Shown: positions 26,497 to 33,963, counted from the stretch's first letter. The stretch is DNA of 35,841 nt from Bacteroidota bacterium (GCA_018336075.1 JAGXRB010000266.1:1-35841), one strand, 5' to 3'. The notes: generated from the letters alone by a model not told the origin. A program made the numbers and translations.

Positions 26497-28440
26497 TTGA
26501 TACCTGCATACACCATAGCAAGCATACTTGAAACTGCACGCATCGAAGAGATCGTCGGTGAATTTGTTGGGCTCAAAAGGCGTGGCAGCAATCTGATCGG
26601 ACTTTGTCCCTTTCATCAGGAAAAAACACCATCCTTTACCGTTTCGCCAGCCAAAGGTATTTTCAAATGTTTTGGCTGCGGCAAAGCCGGCGACTCGGCG
26701 AAGTTTATTATGGAACATGAGCACGTGAGCTATCCTGAAGCTTTGCGTTATCTGGCCCGGAAATATCAGATCGAAATAGAAGAAAAGGAACAGACACCGG
26801 AAGAAACTGCCGCACTGAATGAGCGCGAACGCATGTTCAACCTCAACACCTTTGCGCAACAGTATTTTTCATCCATCCTTTTTGATTCTGATGAAGGCCG
26901 GGCCATCGGACTTAGTTATTTCAAAGAGCGTGATTTCAGAGAGGCAACCATAAAAAAATTCCAGTTGGGTTATTCGCCCGACCATCGGGATGCCTTTTCT
27001 GTTCATGCGAAAAAAAATGGTTATCCAGAAGAAATTTTACTTAAAACAGGGCTTTCTGTTGGTTCAGTCGAAAGGCTTTATGACCGCTTTCAGGGCAGAG
27101 TGCTTTTTCCAATTCATAACCTTACCGGAAAGGTTTTAGGTTTTGGTGGACGCATACTAAGTTCCGACAAAACAAAGGCGAAATACCTCAACTCGCCCGA
27201 GTCAGAAATCTATTTAAAAAGTAAAACACTTTACGGTATCTTTTTTGCCAAAAATGCGATTAGCAAGCTTGATAACTGTCTGCTGGTTGAAGGTTATACC
27301 GACGTTATTTCTATGCATCAGGCCGGCATCGAAAATGTTGTAGCAAGTTCAGGCACTTCACTTACTACCGATCAGATACGCCTTATTCGTCGCTATACAA
27401 ACAACATTACCATACTCTATGATGGTGATAAAGCCGGCATCAATGCTTCCCTTCGCGGAACCGATATGATTTTGGAAGAAGGCATGAATGTGCGCGTGCT
27501 TCTTTTCCCCGAAGGCGACGATCCGGACTCGTTTGTAAGAAAAAACCGCACTTCCGATGTTGAGGCCTATATCCTTAATAATGCCAAAGATTTTATCAGT
27601 TTCAAAACAGGCCTTTTACTCGAGGAATCAGCCCACGATCCCATCAAAAAAGCAGGTCTCATCAAAGAGATTGTTCACACTATTTCGCTGATACCTGAGC
27701 CAATTTACCGCTCAGTATATGTGAAAGAGTGCAGCCGCATGCTGGAAGTGGAAGAACAGACTTTGATGAACGAACTGAACAAGCTGTTGCGACAGAAGTT
27801 CAGATCGAAAACCGGTACTGAAACACCCGAAACTGCTGCGGAAGTCACAAAGCAGGAAGCGCATGTAATTGCAGGACCTGAAGCAAAATCCGGTTACTAT
27901 CAGGAGCGTGAACTTGTAAAAATACTTCTGCAATATGGTCGGCAGGAGCTTAATCATGAGGTTGTTAACGAAGATGGATTTCCAGATACTTATTCAGAAA
28001 CGGTAGCGCAGTTTATCGTAGAAGATCTCAAAAACGATAATCTTTGGTTTGAGCATCCGACACATTTAAAAATCATGCAAATTTTTGCACAAGCTTTGGA
28101 TGAAAGTGTCGTGCCAGGCGAACAGCAATTTATTTCTCATGCCGAACCTGATATCTCAATGCTGGCAATTGACTTGCTTACAACGCCTTATGAACTTCAC
28201 AACTGGGAGCGTAAACGAATTTTTGTGAAAACAGAACAAGATGTCCTCAAACTGTCTATTACTAACAATCTTTTCCGATACAAAGAAAAAATCATCGATG
28301 CCCGTATTCAGGATTTGGGCGAAAAAATCAAAGATGCAGACTCTTTTGAAGAACAGTTTGAAGTGATGGTTCAAAAAAAGAAACTTGATGAACTGCGTCG
28401 TAAAATCAATGATATACTGGGAATCGTGATTTCGAAGTAG
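26497..28440 (+). CDS. dnaG: DNA primase
   Basis: 647 residues. Makes RNA primers for replication at the fork with the DnaB helicase. The zinc-binding domain has Cys37-x2-His40 (GLCPFHQEKTPSF) and Cys58-x2-Cys61 (FKCFGCGKAGD). The catalytic core and TOPRIM follow, with Glu265 in LLVEGYTDV and Asp309-Gly-Asp311 (LYDGDKAG). The C-terminal part (about 450-647) is the helicase-interaction region, ending in long charged helices. Translation begins at a TTG: there is no in-frame ATG or GTG between it and an upstream stop, the first downstream Met is residue 72, and the resulting MIPAYTIASILETARI matches the usual DnaG start. Confidence 0.97.
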   Translation: MIPAYTIASILETARIEEIVGEFVGLKRRGSNLIGLCPFHQEKTPSFTVSPAKGIFKCFGCGKAGDSAKFIMEHEHVSYPEALRYLARKYQIEIEEKEQTPEETAALNERERMFNLNTFAQQYFSSILFDSDEGRAIGLSYFKERDFREATIKKFQLGYSPDHRDAFSVHAKKNGYPEEILLKTGLSVGSVERLYDRFQGRVLFPIHNLTGKVLGFGGRILSSDKTKAKYLNSPESEIYLKSKTLYGIFFAKNAISKLDNCLLVEGYTDVISMHQAGIENVVASSGTSLTTDQIRLIRRYTNNITILYDGDKAGINASLRGTDMILEEGMNVRVLLFPEGDDPDSFVRKNRTSDVEAYILNNAKDFISFKTGLLLEESAHDPIKKAGLIKEIVHTISLIPEPIYRSVYVKECSRMLEVEEQTLMNELNKLLRQKFRSKTGTETPETAAEVTKQEAHVIAGPEAKSGYYQERELVKILLQYGRQELNHEVVNEDGFPDTYSETVAQFIVEDLKNDNLWFEHPTHLKIMQIFAQALDESVVPGEQQFISHAEPDISMLAIDLLTTPYELHNWERKRIFVKTEQDVLKLSITNNLFRYKEKIIDARIQDLGEKIKDADSFEEQFEVMVQKKKLDELRRKINDILGIVISK

Positions 28441-28512
28441 CTATTGAGAAAAGTCATTATCAGCACATTCTTACATCAAGCCAAAAACAGCATTGCTTCA
28501 ATAAATCAAACT

Positions 28513-28542
28513 TTTTCTAATTGAGATTGTTTAATTAGAAAA
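28513..28542. repeat. Perfect 10-bp inverted repeat just upstream of the SDR gene
   Basis: TTTTCTAATT (28513-28522) and AATTAGAAAA (28533-28542), separated by 10 bases, end 10 bases before the ATG at 28553. It could be an operator for a dimeric regulator or a leader hairpin that masks the translation start. Confidence 0.55.
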
Positions 28543-28552
28543 CAGTTTTAAA

Positions 28553-29251
28553 ATGAGAAAATACCTTATTGCAGGTGCCTCTTCAGGCATTGGACGCGCT
28601 TTGACAGAAAAACTATCCGCTGAAGGCCATACTTTATATTTAATTACACAACATCCGCAGGAATTGCAGCATTTAGAAAACGTTCATTTTATTGAATCAG
28701 GTTTTCTGGAAGATGACTGGGCTGCCGAAGGAATGCCGGAAAGTCTTGATGGATTGGCATATCTGCCCGGAACCATTAATCTGAAGCCAATAAGAGGTCT
28801 TAAAGCAGCTGATTTCAGAAACGATTTTGAGGTAAATGTTGTGGGGGCAGTAAAGGTTTTACAGGCAGCTCTCAAAGCCCTGAAAAACGGCGATCGTTCG
28901 TCAGTTGTGCTTTTCAGCACAGTTGCTGTTACACAGGGTATGCCATTTCACGCCTCCATTGCAGCGGCCAAAGGTGCTGTTGAAGGATTGGGGCGCTCAT
29001 TGGCTGCTGAGTTGGCGCCAGCAATCCGCGTGAATGTAGTTGCACCTTCTTTGACCAATACACCTTTGGCAGCAAAATTACTTTCAACACCCGAAAAAAT
29101 TGAAGCCTCAGCAAAGAGACATCCACTGCAACGTGTTGGTGAGGCCATAGATATTGCAAATATGGCCGCTTTTTTGCTTGGTACTGAGTCCTCATGGACT
29201 ACAGGTCAGGTAATTGGTGTGGATGGAGGTTTATCAGCTGCACGGGTTTAG
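28553..29251 (+). CDS. Atypical short-chain dehydrogenase/reductase family protein lacking the catalytic tyrosine
   Basis: 232 residues with a Rossmann fold. The nucleotide loop GASSGIG (residues 8-14) and Asn95 (FEVNVVGAV) are present, and the C-terminus has TGQVIGVDGGLSA as in classical SDRs. In the active-site stretch PFHASIAAAKGA the lysine (140) is kept, but the Tyr of YxxxK is replaced by Ile136; FSTVAV supplies Ser122/Thr123. I have seen this HASIAAAKGA form in other SDR relatives, so it is a subfamily trait rather than a local mutation. It may act by a different mechanism or only bind a dinucleotide. The DUF429 gene starts 2 bases after its stop. Confidence 0.85.
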   Translation: MRKYLIAGASSGIGRALTEKLSAEGHTLYLITQHPQELQHLENVHFIESGFLEDDWAAEGMPESLDGLAYLPGTINLKPIRGLKAADFRNDFEVNVVGAVKVLQAALKALKNGDRSSVVLFSTVAVTQGMPFHASIAAAKGAVEGLGRSLAAELAPAIRVNVVAPSLTNTPLAAKLLSTPEKIEASAKRHPLQRVGEAIDIANMAAFLLGTESSWTTGQVIGVDGGLSAARV

Positions 29252-29253
29252 AA

Positions 29254-29823
29254 ATGCATTTTGGAATCGATTTTGGAGCTAAATTGGCCGGAACCACTGC
29301 TCTCTGCTATGATACTTCATTTGAACTTGTCATAATCCAAACTACAAAAAAGCAAGATGCAGACCTTTTTTGTAATGAGTGGATCGAAAAGTTGTCACCA
29401 GAATTTGTAATGATAGATGCGCCACTTTCGCTGCCAAAAGCTTATCAAGGACAGGGAGACGATTTCTTCTACAGGGATTGCGACAGACATCTACAGGCCA
29501 TGTCGCCCATGTTTCTTGGAGGACTGACAGCAAGAGCTATGCGGCTTGCAAAGTTCTGGGCCAAATCAGGAAAAATATTTTACGAGGCTTATCCACGCAT
29601 GGTTGAGACTGTGATTCCGGAAAGCAGACGCGACAAATCCAATGCGCTTTACTGTGATGACATTGTCGCTTTCATCAGGAAGGAAACTGAATTGGAAATT
29701 AAGTTTATGCAAAACTCAAAACACAGCTGTGATGCACTTTTAGCATGGTTTGCAGGTTATCGCAAAAGTAAGGGCATTGCCCATAAAACAGGTGAAATTT
29801 CAGAAGGATTAATCTGGTATTAG
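29254..29823 (+). CDS. DUF429 protein, RNase H-like fold
   Basis: 189 residues from ATG 29254 (MHFGIDFGAKLAGTTALCYD); the frame is open further back, inside the SDR gene, but those residues do not belong to the fold. Family features: GIDFGAKLAGTT as first strand, with the Asp expected to bind metal; FVMIDAPLSLP as second acidic strand; RDCDRHL; and EAYPRMVE. The end, KHSCDALLAWFAGY, carries a last acidic residue. DUF429 is predicted to be a nuclease of the RNase H superfamily, but the substrate is unproven. It sits 2 bases after the SDR stop, so translation is coupled. Confidence 0.8.
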   Translation: MHFGIDFGAKLAGTTALCYDTSFELVIIQTTKKQDADLFCNEWIEKLSPEFVMIDAPLSLPKAYQGQGDDFFYRDCDRHLQAMSPMFLGGLTARAMRLAKFWAKSGKIFYEAYPRMVETVIPESRRDKSNALYCDDIVAFIRKETELEIKFMQNSKHSCDALLAWFAGYRKSKGIAHKTGEISEGLIWY

Positions 29824-29879
29824 TCGAAAATCTGTTTTGTAGAAAACAAATTAATTAAATGTTAAAAATCCCCTGAGCT

Positions 29880-30347
29880 CTATTTCGTTTTTGTTTTTTC
29901 GACAACAACGCCAACGGCGGCAACACCGAGGGTGTTGAATTTTGTCATTTTGTTCTCTACGCGAATCTGACTCTCGCCTGCCTCAGGAAATCTAACGCCC
30001 GAAATCACAAGAAATTCATTGTTATATAAGCCATTATTCTCATTCCCCAACCACTTCAACTGACTATCCTGAAGTCTGAAGTCATAATCGCGCGAACGCA
30101 TGCCTCCACCTGAAAAATAGAGTGTAATATTCATACTTATGTGATCTGATATGTAGGAATCGGTATGGGAAAACTTCACTTTAAGATCATATGTTGAACT
30201 TAAATCTTCAATGGTGAAGTCGTGAACTACGTGGTTGAATCTGTTCCAAATAAGATCCTCAAAATATGTCGTTTCATCGAAAACAATCGATCTGCTACAG
30301 CCTGCTGCAGCAATAAAAAGGATAAATAAAAGTGCTTTTTTAATCAT
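29880..30347 (-). CDS. gldH: GldH-like gliding-motility family lipoprotein
   Basis: 155 residues from ATG 30347 (MIKKALLFILFIAAAGCSRS), giving a lipoprotein signal with Cys after AAAG; the longer frame to 30470 runs through a -7 element and adds residues not expected before a signal peptide. The mature part follows GldH: an acidic start SIVFDETTYFEDLIWNRF, FTIEDLSSTYDLKVKF, SMNITLYFSGG, the Trp-Leu-Gly segment KWLGNENNGLYNNEF, VRFPEAGESQIRVE and a final VAAVGVVVEK. In gliding Bacteroidota GldH supports type IX secretion and motility; homologs also occur in non-gliding species, where the role is unclear. The other gld genes are not in the window. Confidence 0.75.
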   Translation of the reverse strand: MIKKALLFILFIAAAGCSRSIVFDETTYFEDLIWNRFNHVVHDFTIEDLSSTYDLKVKFSHTDSYISDHISMNITLYFSGGGMRSRDYDFRLQDSQLKWLGNENNGLYNNEFLVISGVRFPEAGESQIRVENKMTKFNTLGVAAVGVVVEKTKTK

Positions 30348-30370
30348 TCTTTTTCTGGGGTTTCTTTCAG

Positions 30371-30378
30371 CAAAAATA
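30371..30378 (-). promoter_or_regulatory. Candidate -7 promoter element of the GldH-like gene
   Basis: TATTTTTG on the minus strand is a full TAnnTTTG match, 24 bases before ATG 30347. No TTG stands at the proper -33 distance. It supports the shorter start. Confidence 0.45.
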
Positions 30379-30502
30379 CTAAAAAGCGCAATGATAACGG
30401 AAACAACAGTTGGCTTTGCCAGTATTGTCTTTAAAAAATTAATTCTAAAGAAATTAACAATGATATGCATCTAAAGAAAAAAATTTATTTTTACACAATC
30501 TT

Positions 30503-30646
30503 ATGAGTATTCTCGTAAATGATGTCCGTTCCGGAGGTGGCTATGGCTACGGATATGGCTACTGTTACGGATATGGTTATGGATATGGCTCTGGTTATGG
30601 CTATTATACTGACGAAGGAAAACAAGCTAAACCAGGTTTTTTTTAG
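30503..30646 (+). pseudogene. Orphan Gly/Tyr-rich C-terminal tail of a Wzc-type tyrosine autokinase, or a free-standing small peptide
   Basis: A 47-residue open frame starting MSILVNDVRSGG, then an array of GY dipeptides (30534-30605, degenerate GGNTAY hexamers at DNA level), then YYTDEGKQAKPGFF and stop. In Bacteroidota the bacterial tyrosine kinases of polysaccharide export (Wzc/BY-kinase) end in just this way: VLNDV, a Gly-Tyr cluster that is autophosphorylated, and an acidic/basic tail. No kinase domain or Walker motif precedes it: an in-frame TGA lies 42 bases upstream of the ATG and the region between is AT-rich. It is either the remnant of a deleted wzc or a small tyrosine-rich protein of its own. 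It lies 70 bases before the UpxY gene. Confidence 0.6.
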
Positions 30647-30663
30647 CGGCTTCTAAACAATAT

Positions 30664-30700
30664 TTAAGTGCTTCAGGAGGATTTGCCCTTCTTGACTTAA
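30664..30700 (+). promoter_or_regulatory. Leader hairpin upstream of the UpxY-like gene
   Basis: TTAAGT (30664-30669) pairs with ACTTAA (30695-30700), and CAGGAGG (30674-30680) pairs with CTTCTTG (30688-30694, two G-U pairs), leaving a 4-base bulge and a 7-base loop. The AGGAGG it encloses is 36 bases from the upxY ATG and so is not its ribosome site. Confidence 0.4.
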
Positions 30701-30716
30701 GCAATCCTAGAACAAG

Positions 30717-31262
30717 ATGAGCGAAAAGAAATGGTTTGCACTTTATACCCGTTCCAGAGCCGAAAAAAAGGTTCTTCTGGAGTTGGAGTATGCAGGTATT
30801 GAAGCCTATCTGCCATTAATAACCCGCATGCGTAAGTGGAGCGACCGCTTAAAAAAAGTAGAAGAACCATTGTTCAGATCGTATATATTTGTTTGCATTC
30901 ATCAAAATCAATTTTTCAATGCAGTCAATGTACCTGGAGCCATGCGTTTTGTGTCTTTTGAAAGCAAAGCTGTTGAAATTCCCGAAAAGCAAATCGAAGC
31001 CATTCGTTATTATTTAAGTGATCCTGAATCATTGAGTTCTGATGAGCAGCCTATTGCGGCCGGACAGCTTGTAAGAGTGAAGCGAGGACAAATGGAAGGC
31101 CTTATCGGACGGCTCGTACGCTATAAAAACAAACATCGCTTGCTGGTAATTATTGAAGCAATTGGTCAAACCATCACGCTCAACATCCCTCGCACACAGG
31201 TAGAGGTGGTCAATGAAGCAAAAAAGGAGACCAATAAAGACGTAGCAGCCAAGAAAGGTTAA
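30717..31262 (+). CDS. UpxY/NusG-family transcription antiterminator
   Basis: 181 residues. The NGN domain (about 5-100) begins [20 protein letters not shown] and contains [14 protein letters not shown] and PLFRSYIFV, the diagnostic core of NusG paralogs that regulate surface polysaccharide operons. A KOW-like domain (about 115-165) has [18 protein letters not shown], and a Lys-rich tail ends the protein. It differs from housekeeping NusG in its short linker and its place at the head of a sugar-gene unit. Expected action: binds paused RNA polymerase in the leader and lets it read through. An in-frame stop lies right upstream, so ATG 30717 is the start. The epimerase gene follows after 35 bases. 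Confidence 0.88.
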   Translation: MSEKKWFALYTRSRAEKKVLLELEYAGIEAYLPLITRMRKWSDRLKKVEEPLFRSYIFVCIHQNQFFNAVNVPGAMRFVSFESKAVEIPEKQIEAIRYYLSDPESLSSDEQPIAAGQLVRVKRGQMEGLIGRLVRYKNKHRLLVIIEAIGQTITLNIPRTQVEVVNEAKKETNKDVAAKKG

Positions 31263-31297
31263 ATCAATTCTGCAATTTTCAGATAATAATTCAGATA

Positions 31298-32287
31298 ATG
31301 AAAAGTCTAAATAATTTAACGGTTTTAGTCACTGGTGGTGCTGGTTTTATTGGGTCGAACCTTATTGATGCACTCCTTAAAGAAGGTGCAAAAGTTACTT
31401 GCCTCGATAATTTCTCGACCGGATACAAGCACAATATTCAGGCGTTTGCAAACAATCCATCTTTTCGTTTGATTGAAGCTGATATACGTAATTTTGAAAG
31501 TTGTCAAAAAGCTTGCAATGGCCAACAGCTGGTTTTCCATCAAGCTGCTCTGGGCTCTGTTCCCCGCTCAATAAATGACCCAAAAACTACAAATGAAGTT
31601 AATATTGATGGATTTCTTAATATGCTCGTTGCATCGCGTGATGCAGGTGTGAAGCGCTTCATTTATGCAGCAAGCTCGAGCACATACGGAGATTCTGAGG
31701 CCCTTCCGAAGGTAGAAGACATCATTGGAAAACCTCTTTCACCCTATGCTGTAACGAAATATGTAAATGAGCTCTACGCAGATGTCTTCGCCCGCACCTA
31801 TGGTTTGGAGTGTATCGGATTGCGTTATTTCAATGTTTTTGGCCAGCGACAAGACCCTAATGGAGCTTATGCTGCCGTAATTCCGAAATTTGTGATGCAG
31901 TTTTTACAACATGAAAGCCCTGTCATCAATGGTGGAGGTGAATATAGCCGCGATTTCACCTATATTGAAAATGTTGTTCAAGCCAATCTGCTTGCAGCAA
32001 CAACAGAAAATCAACAAGCTATAAATCAAGTTTTTAACGTTGCTTTTGGAGACCGTACAACATTGAATCAACTGGCTGGCTGGCTTCGCGAAATACTCTC
32101 TGATTTTGATCCCAAAATAGCCAACGTTGATATTTTAAACGGTCCTTATCGCAAAGGTGATATTCCCCATTCACTTGCATCCATTGAAAAAGCTAAAACT
32201 TTATTGGGATACGACCCTCAATATGATTTGAAAAAAGGCCTGAAAGAGGCATGCAATTGGTATTGTGAATTTCTGCCCAAAAAGTAG
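31298..32287 (+). CDS. NAD-dependent UDP-sugar epimerase (WbpP-like UDP-GlcNAc/GalNAc 4-epimerase)
   Basis: 329 residues of the extended SDR family. The NAD loop is GGAGFIG (13-19); the active site has the SSSTYG segment (126-131) and Tyr150-x3-Lys154 ([20 protein letters not shown]). Substrate-side signatures match WbpP/Tvi[36 protein letters not shown] and [18 protein letters not shown]. These enzymes interconvert UDP-GlcNAc and UDP-GalNAc or their uronic acids for O-antigen or capsule. It follows upxY by 35 bases, as the first structural gene of a polysaccharide unit would, but no glycosyltransferase, flippase or polymerase gene follows. The exact sugar cannot be assigned. Confidence 0.88.
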   Translation: MKSLNNLTVLVTGGAGFIGSNLIDALLKEGAKVTCLDNFSTGYKHNIQAFANNPSFRLIEADIRNFESCQKACNGQQLVFHQAALGSVPRSINDPKTTNEVNIDGFLNMLVASRDAGVKRFIYAASSSTYGDSEALPKVEDIIGKPLSPYAVTKYVNELYADVFARTYGLECIGLRYFNVFGQRQDPNGAYAAVIPKFVMQFLQHESPVINGGGEYSRDFTYIENVVQANLLAATTENQQAINQVFNVAFGDRTTLNQLAGWLREILSDFDPKIANVDILNGPYRKGDIPHSLASIEKAKTLLGYDPQYDLKKGLKEACNWYCEFLPKK

Positions 32288-32343
32288 TTTATCTTATTCA
32301 TTTCAATACCCGCTTTTGCACACACTGAACTTCCCTTAAGGAC

Positions 32344-32374
32344 TTGCACACTCCCAAATTTTGCTGTACTTTTG
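32344..32374 (+). promoter_or_regulatory. Bacteroidota-type promoter of the coiled-coil gene
   Basis: TTG (32344-32346), a 20-base spacer and TACTTTTG (32367-32374), a perfect TAnnTTTG, 27 bases before ATG 32402. It shows the coiled-coil gene is its own unit, separate from the epimerase. Confidence 0.7.
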
Positions 32375-32401
32375 TAAATTCAATGTATTAACAGCAAAAC
32401 T

Positions 32402-33325
32402 ATGGAAAGTTCCCAACAGGCAAAAAAAATACCCTCGCCAAACTCAACACGTTGGTTGTACATAATTCTGGCGATTTTCGCTTTAATCATCATAGCGCTA
32501 TCGATCTGGCTTATTTCGGCCAAATCCACCCTTAGAGTGCTTCAAGATGAGAAAGAAGAACAACGTGTTTTACTTCAGCGGGAAGTGGATAGTTTGATTG
32601 CGGAACACAACCTCACCAAACAAGCATACGGTGCTCTTGCTGACTCACTTGTATCGAAAGACAGTCTCATTCAGGCCAATGCTAACGAAATCAAAAATCT
32701 GCTTAATACACAATGGGAATACTATAAAATAAAGAAAAAACTCGAGCGTCTGCAGGTTATTTCTCAAGGATACGTTAGGCAAATGGACTCTCTGCATACT
32801 GTGAATCAGAATTTGACTGAAGAAAATGAACGCATAAGAGAAGAGGTAGTTCAAGAGCGTAAACGCTCACAGCAGCTTATCAGAACAAAAGAAGAACTCA
32901 CTGAAAAAGTTGAGCTTGCCGGAGTTTTTCGCACCTTTAATGTTGAGGTAACCGGCGTTAGACAACGTGGACGTGGTGAAACCGAAACAGATCGTGCCAG
33001 CCGTGTTGAACGTATAAAAATTTGTTTTACACTGGCTGAAAACAGCATTATTCAAGCAGGAAACAAAAATATTTATCTCCGTATTGCTGCTCCGCCAGAA
33101 TCACAAATTCTGGTAAAAAGCCGCGATGATGCCTACTCGTTTCTCTTTAAAGGAGAGCGTCTGCAGTACTCAATTATGGAGGTTATAGACTATCGCAACA
33201 CTGATCAGGAGATATGTGTCTACTGGGATAAACGCGATACGCAGGAGCTTAAACCAGGTATGTACACCGTCGATATCTACGAGGGCGATAACCAGATCGG
33301 AGAAGCAAACCTATTGCTGAAATAA
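32402..33325 (+). CDS. Single-pass membrane protein with coiled coil and C-terminal beta domain, function unknown
   Basis: 307 residues. A short basic cytosolic N-terminus is followed by one membrane helix (about 19-39, YIILAIFALIIIALSIWLIS), a long coiled coil (about 40-175, with heptad-like EENERIREEVVQERKRSQQL) and a C-terminal domain of about 125 residues with strand-like segments (RTFNVEVTGVRQRGRG, ERIKICFTLAENSII, GMYTVDIYEGDNQIGEANLL). I recall similar proteins in Bacteroidota without an assigned role. The topology suggests that the coiled coil and beta domain face the periplasm. It has its own promoter and terminator, so it is monocistronic. An envelope-structural role is a guess. Confidence 0.75.
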   Translation: MESSQQAKKIPSPNSTRWLYIILAIFALIIIALSIWLISAKSTLRVLQDEKEEQRVLLQREVDSLIAEHNLTKQAYGALADSLVSKDSLIQANANEIKNLLNTQWEYYKIKKKLERLQVISQGYVRQMDSLHTVNQNLTEENERIREEVVQERKRSQQLIRTKEELTEKVELAGVFRTFNVEVTGVRQRGRGETETDRASRVERIKICFTLAENSIIQAGNKNIYLRIAAPPESQILVKSRDDAYSFLFKGERLQYSIMEVIDYRNTDQEICVYWDKRDTQELKPGMYTVDIYEGDNQIGEANLLLK

Positions 33326-33328
33326 AAC

Positions 33329-33356
33329 AAAAAAGCCGGTTTAACCGGCTTTTTTG
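33329..33356 (+). terminator. Strong intrinsic terminator after the coiled-coil gene
   Basis: AAAAAAGCCGG pairs with CCGGCTTTTTT around a TTTAA loop, followed by GTTTT, right after the stop at 33325. It is symmetrical enough to act in both directions. Confidence 0.9.
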
Positions 33357-33648
33357 TTTTAATAAACTCCTATTTCACATCTGATTATCATGCAGATTGT
33401 GGATGTGTTTCAACTTTATATCTGACACATCTGAAGTTGACTGTAATTTTTGAATTCTATCGGTATTTTAGACCAAAGTGAATTATAAATGAATCCAAAA
33501 GCTGTGATGGTACAATGCCGAAGGATAGAAACTTTAGGCCAATTATCGCTCACTCAATTGGCCTATTACATTTCTCCTTTCGGTAATATTTCAACATCAG
33601 GCAAACAAAAGGTGTTCTGTTCTGTTTAAAGCAACTAAATAAGTTTCA
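33357..33648. other. Structured intergenic region before the ferredoxin gene
   Basis: No convincing gene. Two structured blocks are visible. In 33376-33440, CACATC, GATGTGT, TCAACTT, ACACATC and AAGTTGA can pair in mutually exclusive ways. In 33518-33583 a perfect 10-bp inverted repeat (TAGGCCAATT / AATTGGCCTA, 33535-33544 and 33556-33565) is nested in an imperfect outer pair (CCGAAGGA / TCCTTTCGG). A 46-codon open frame (33489-33629) crosses the second block; it has no family I recognise. No full promoter match was found. Confidence 0.5.
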
Positions 33649-33963
33649 ATGCCCATAGTAGAGTTTGATGGAAAAAGTATAGATTGCGAAATTGGCGAAA
33701 ATCTTCGACAGGTTTTAGTTGATCATAATCTGGCCCTGCATAATGGTAGTTCAAAGATTTTTAACTGCCGTGGCTTAGGCACATGTGGCACATGTTCGGT
33801 CAAAATAAATGGCAAAGTCAGTAAGATGACTACTGTCGAAAAAACAAGGTTGAGTTTCCCGCCACACTGCATCAGCCGTGGCCTGCGTCTTGCATGTCAG
33901 ATCAAAGTGTTGGGTAACCTTAAAGTTGAAAAAGGAGCAGGCTTTTGGGGTCAGGAGATATAG
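33649..33963 (+). CDS. 2Fe-2S ferredoxin
   Basis: 104 residues, a single plant/adrenodoxin-type ferredoxin domain. Cluster ligands are Cys40, Cys46, Cys49 (NCRGLGTCGTCSVKI; CX5CX2C) and Cys83 (RLACQIKVLG). It is a soluble one-electron carrier. The CX5CX2C spacing is that of bacterial/adrenodoxin-like rather than photosynthetic ferredoxins (CX4CX2C). The redox partner is unknown; the convergent flavoprotein gene ends 3 bases away, but it is on the other strand. It lies downstream of the structured intergenic region, which could hold its control signals. Confidence 0.88.
   Translation: MPIVEFDGKSIDCEIGENLRQVLVDHNLALHNGSSKIFNCRGLGTCGTCSVKINGKVSKMTTVEKTRLSFPPHCISRGLRLACQIKVLGNLKVEKGAGFWGQEI

Noticed and set aside
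30534-30605. Short tandem hexamer-like repeat (GGNTAY), possible CRISPR or minisatellite
   Set aside because: The units are degenerate, have no spacers and keep one reading frame encoding Gly-Tyr; they are explained by the peptide sequence.
30675-30680. AGGAGG as the ribosome-binding site of the UpxY gene
   Set aside because: It is 36 bases from the ATG and can be buried in a stem; no sensible start codon follows at normal distance.
33489-33629. 46-codon open frame before the ferredoxin gene
   Set aside because: No family, signal or promoter recognised, and it coincides with the inverted repeats; not strong enough to list as a gene.
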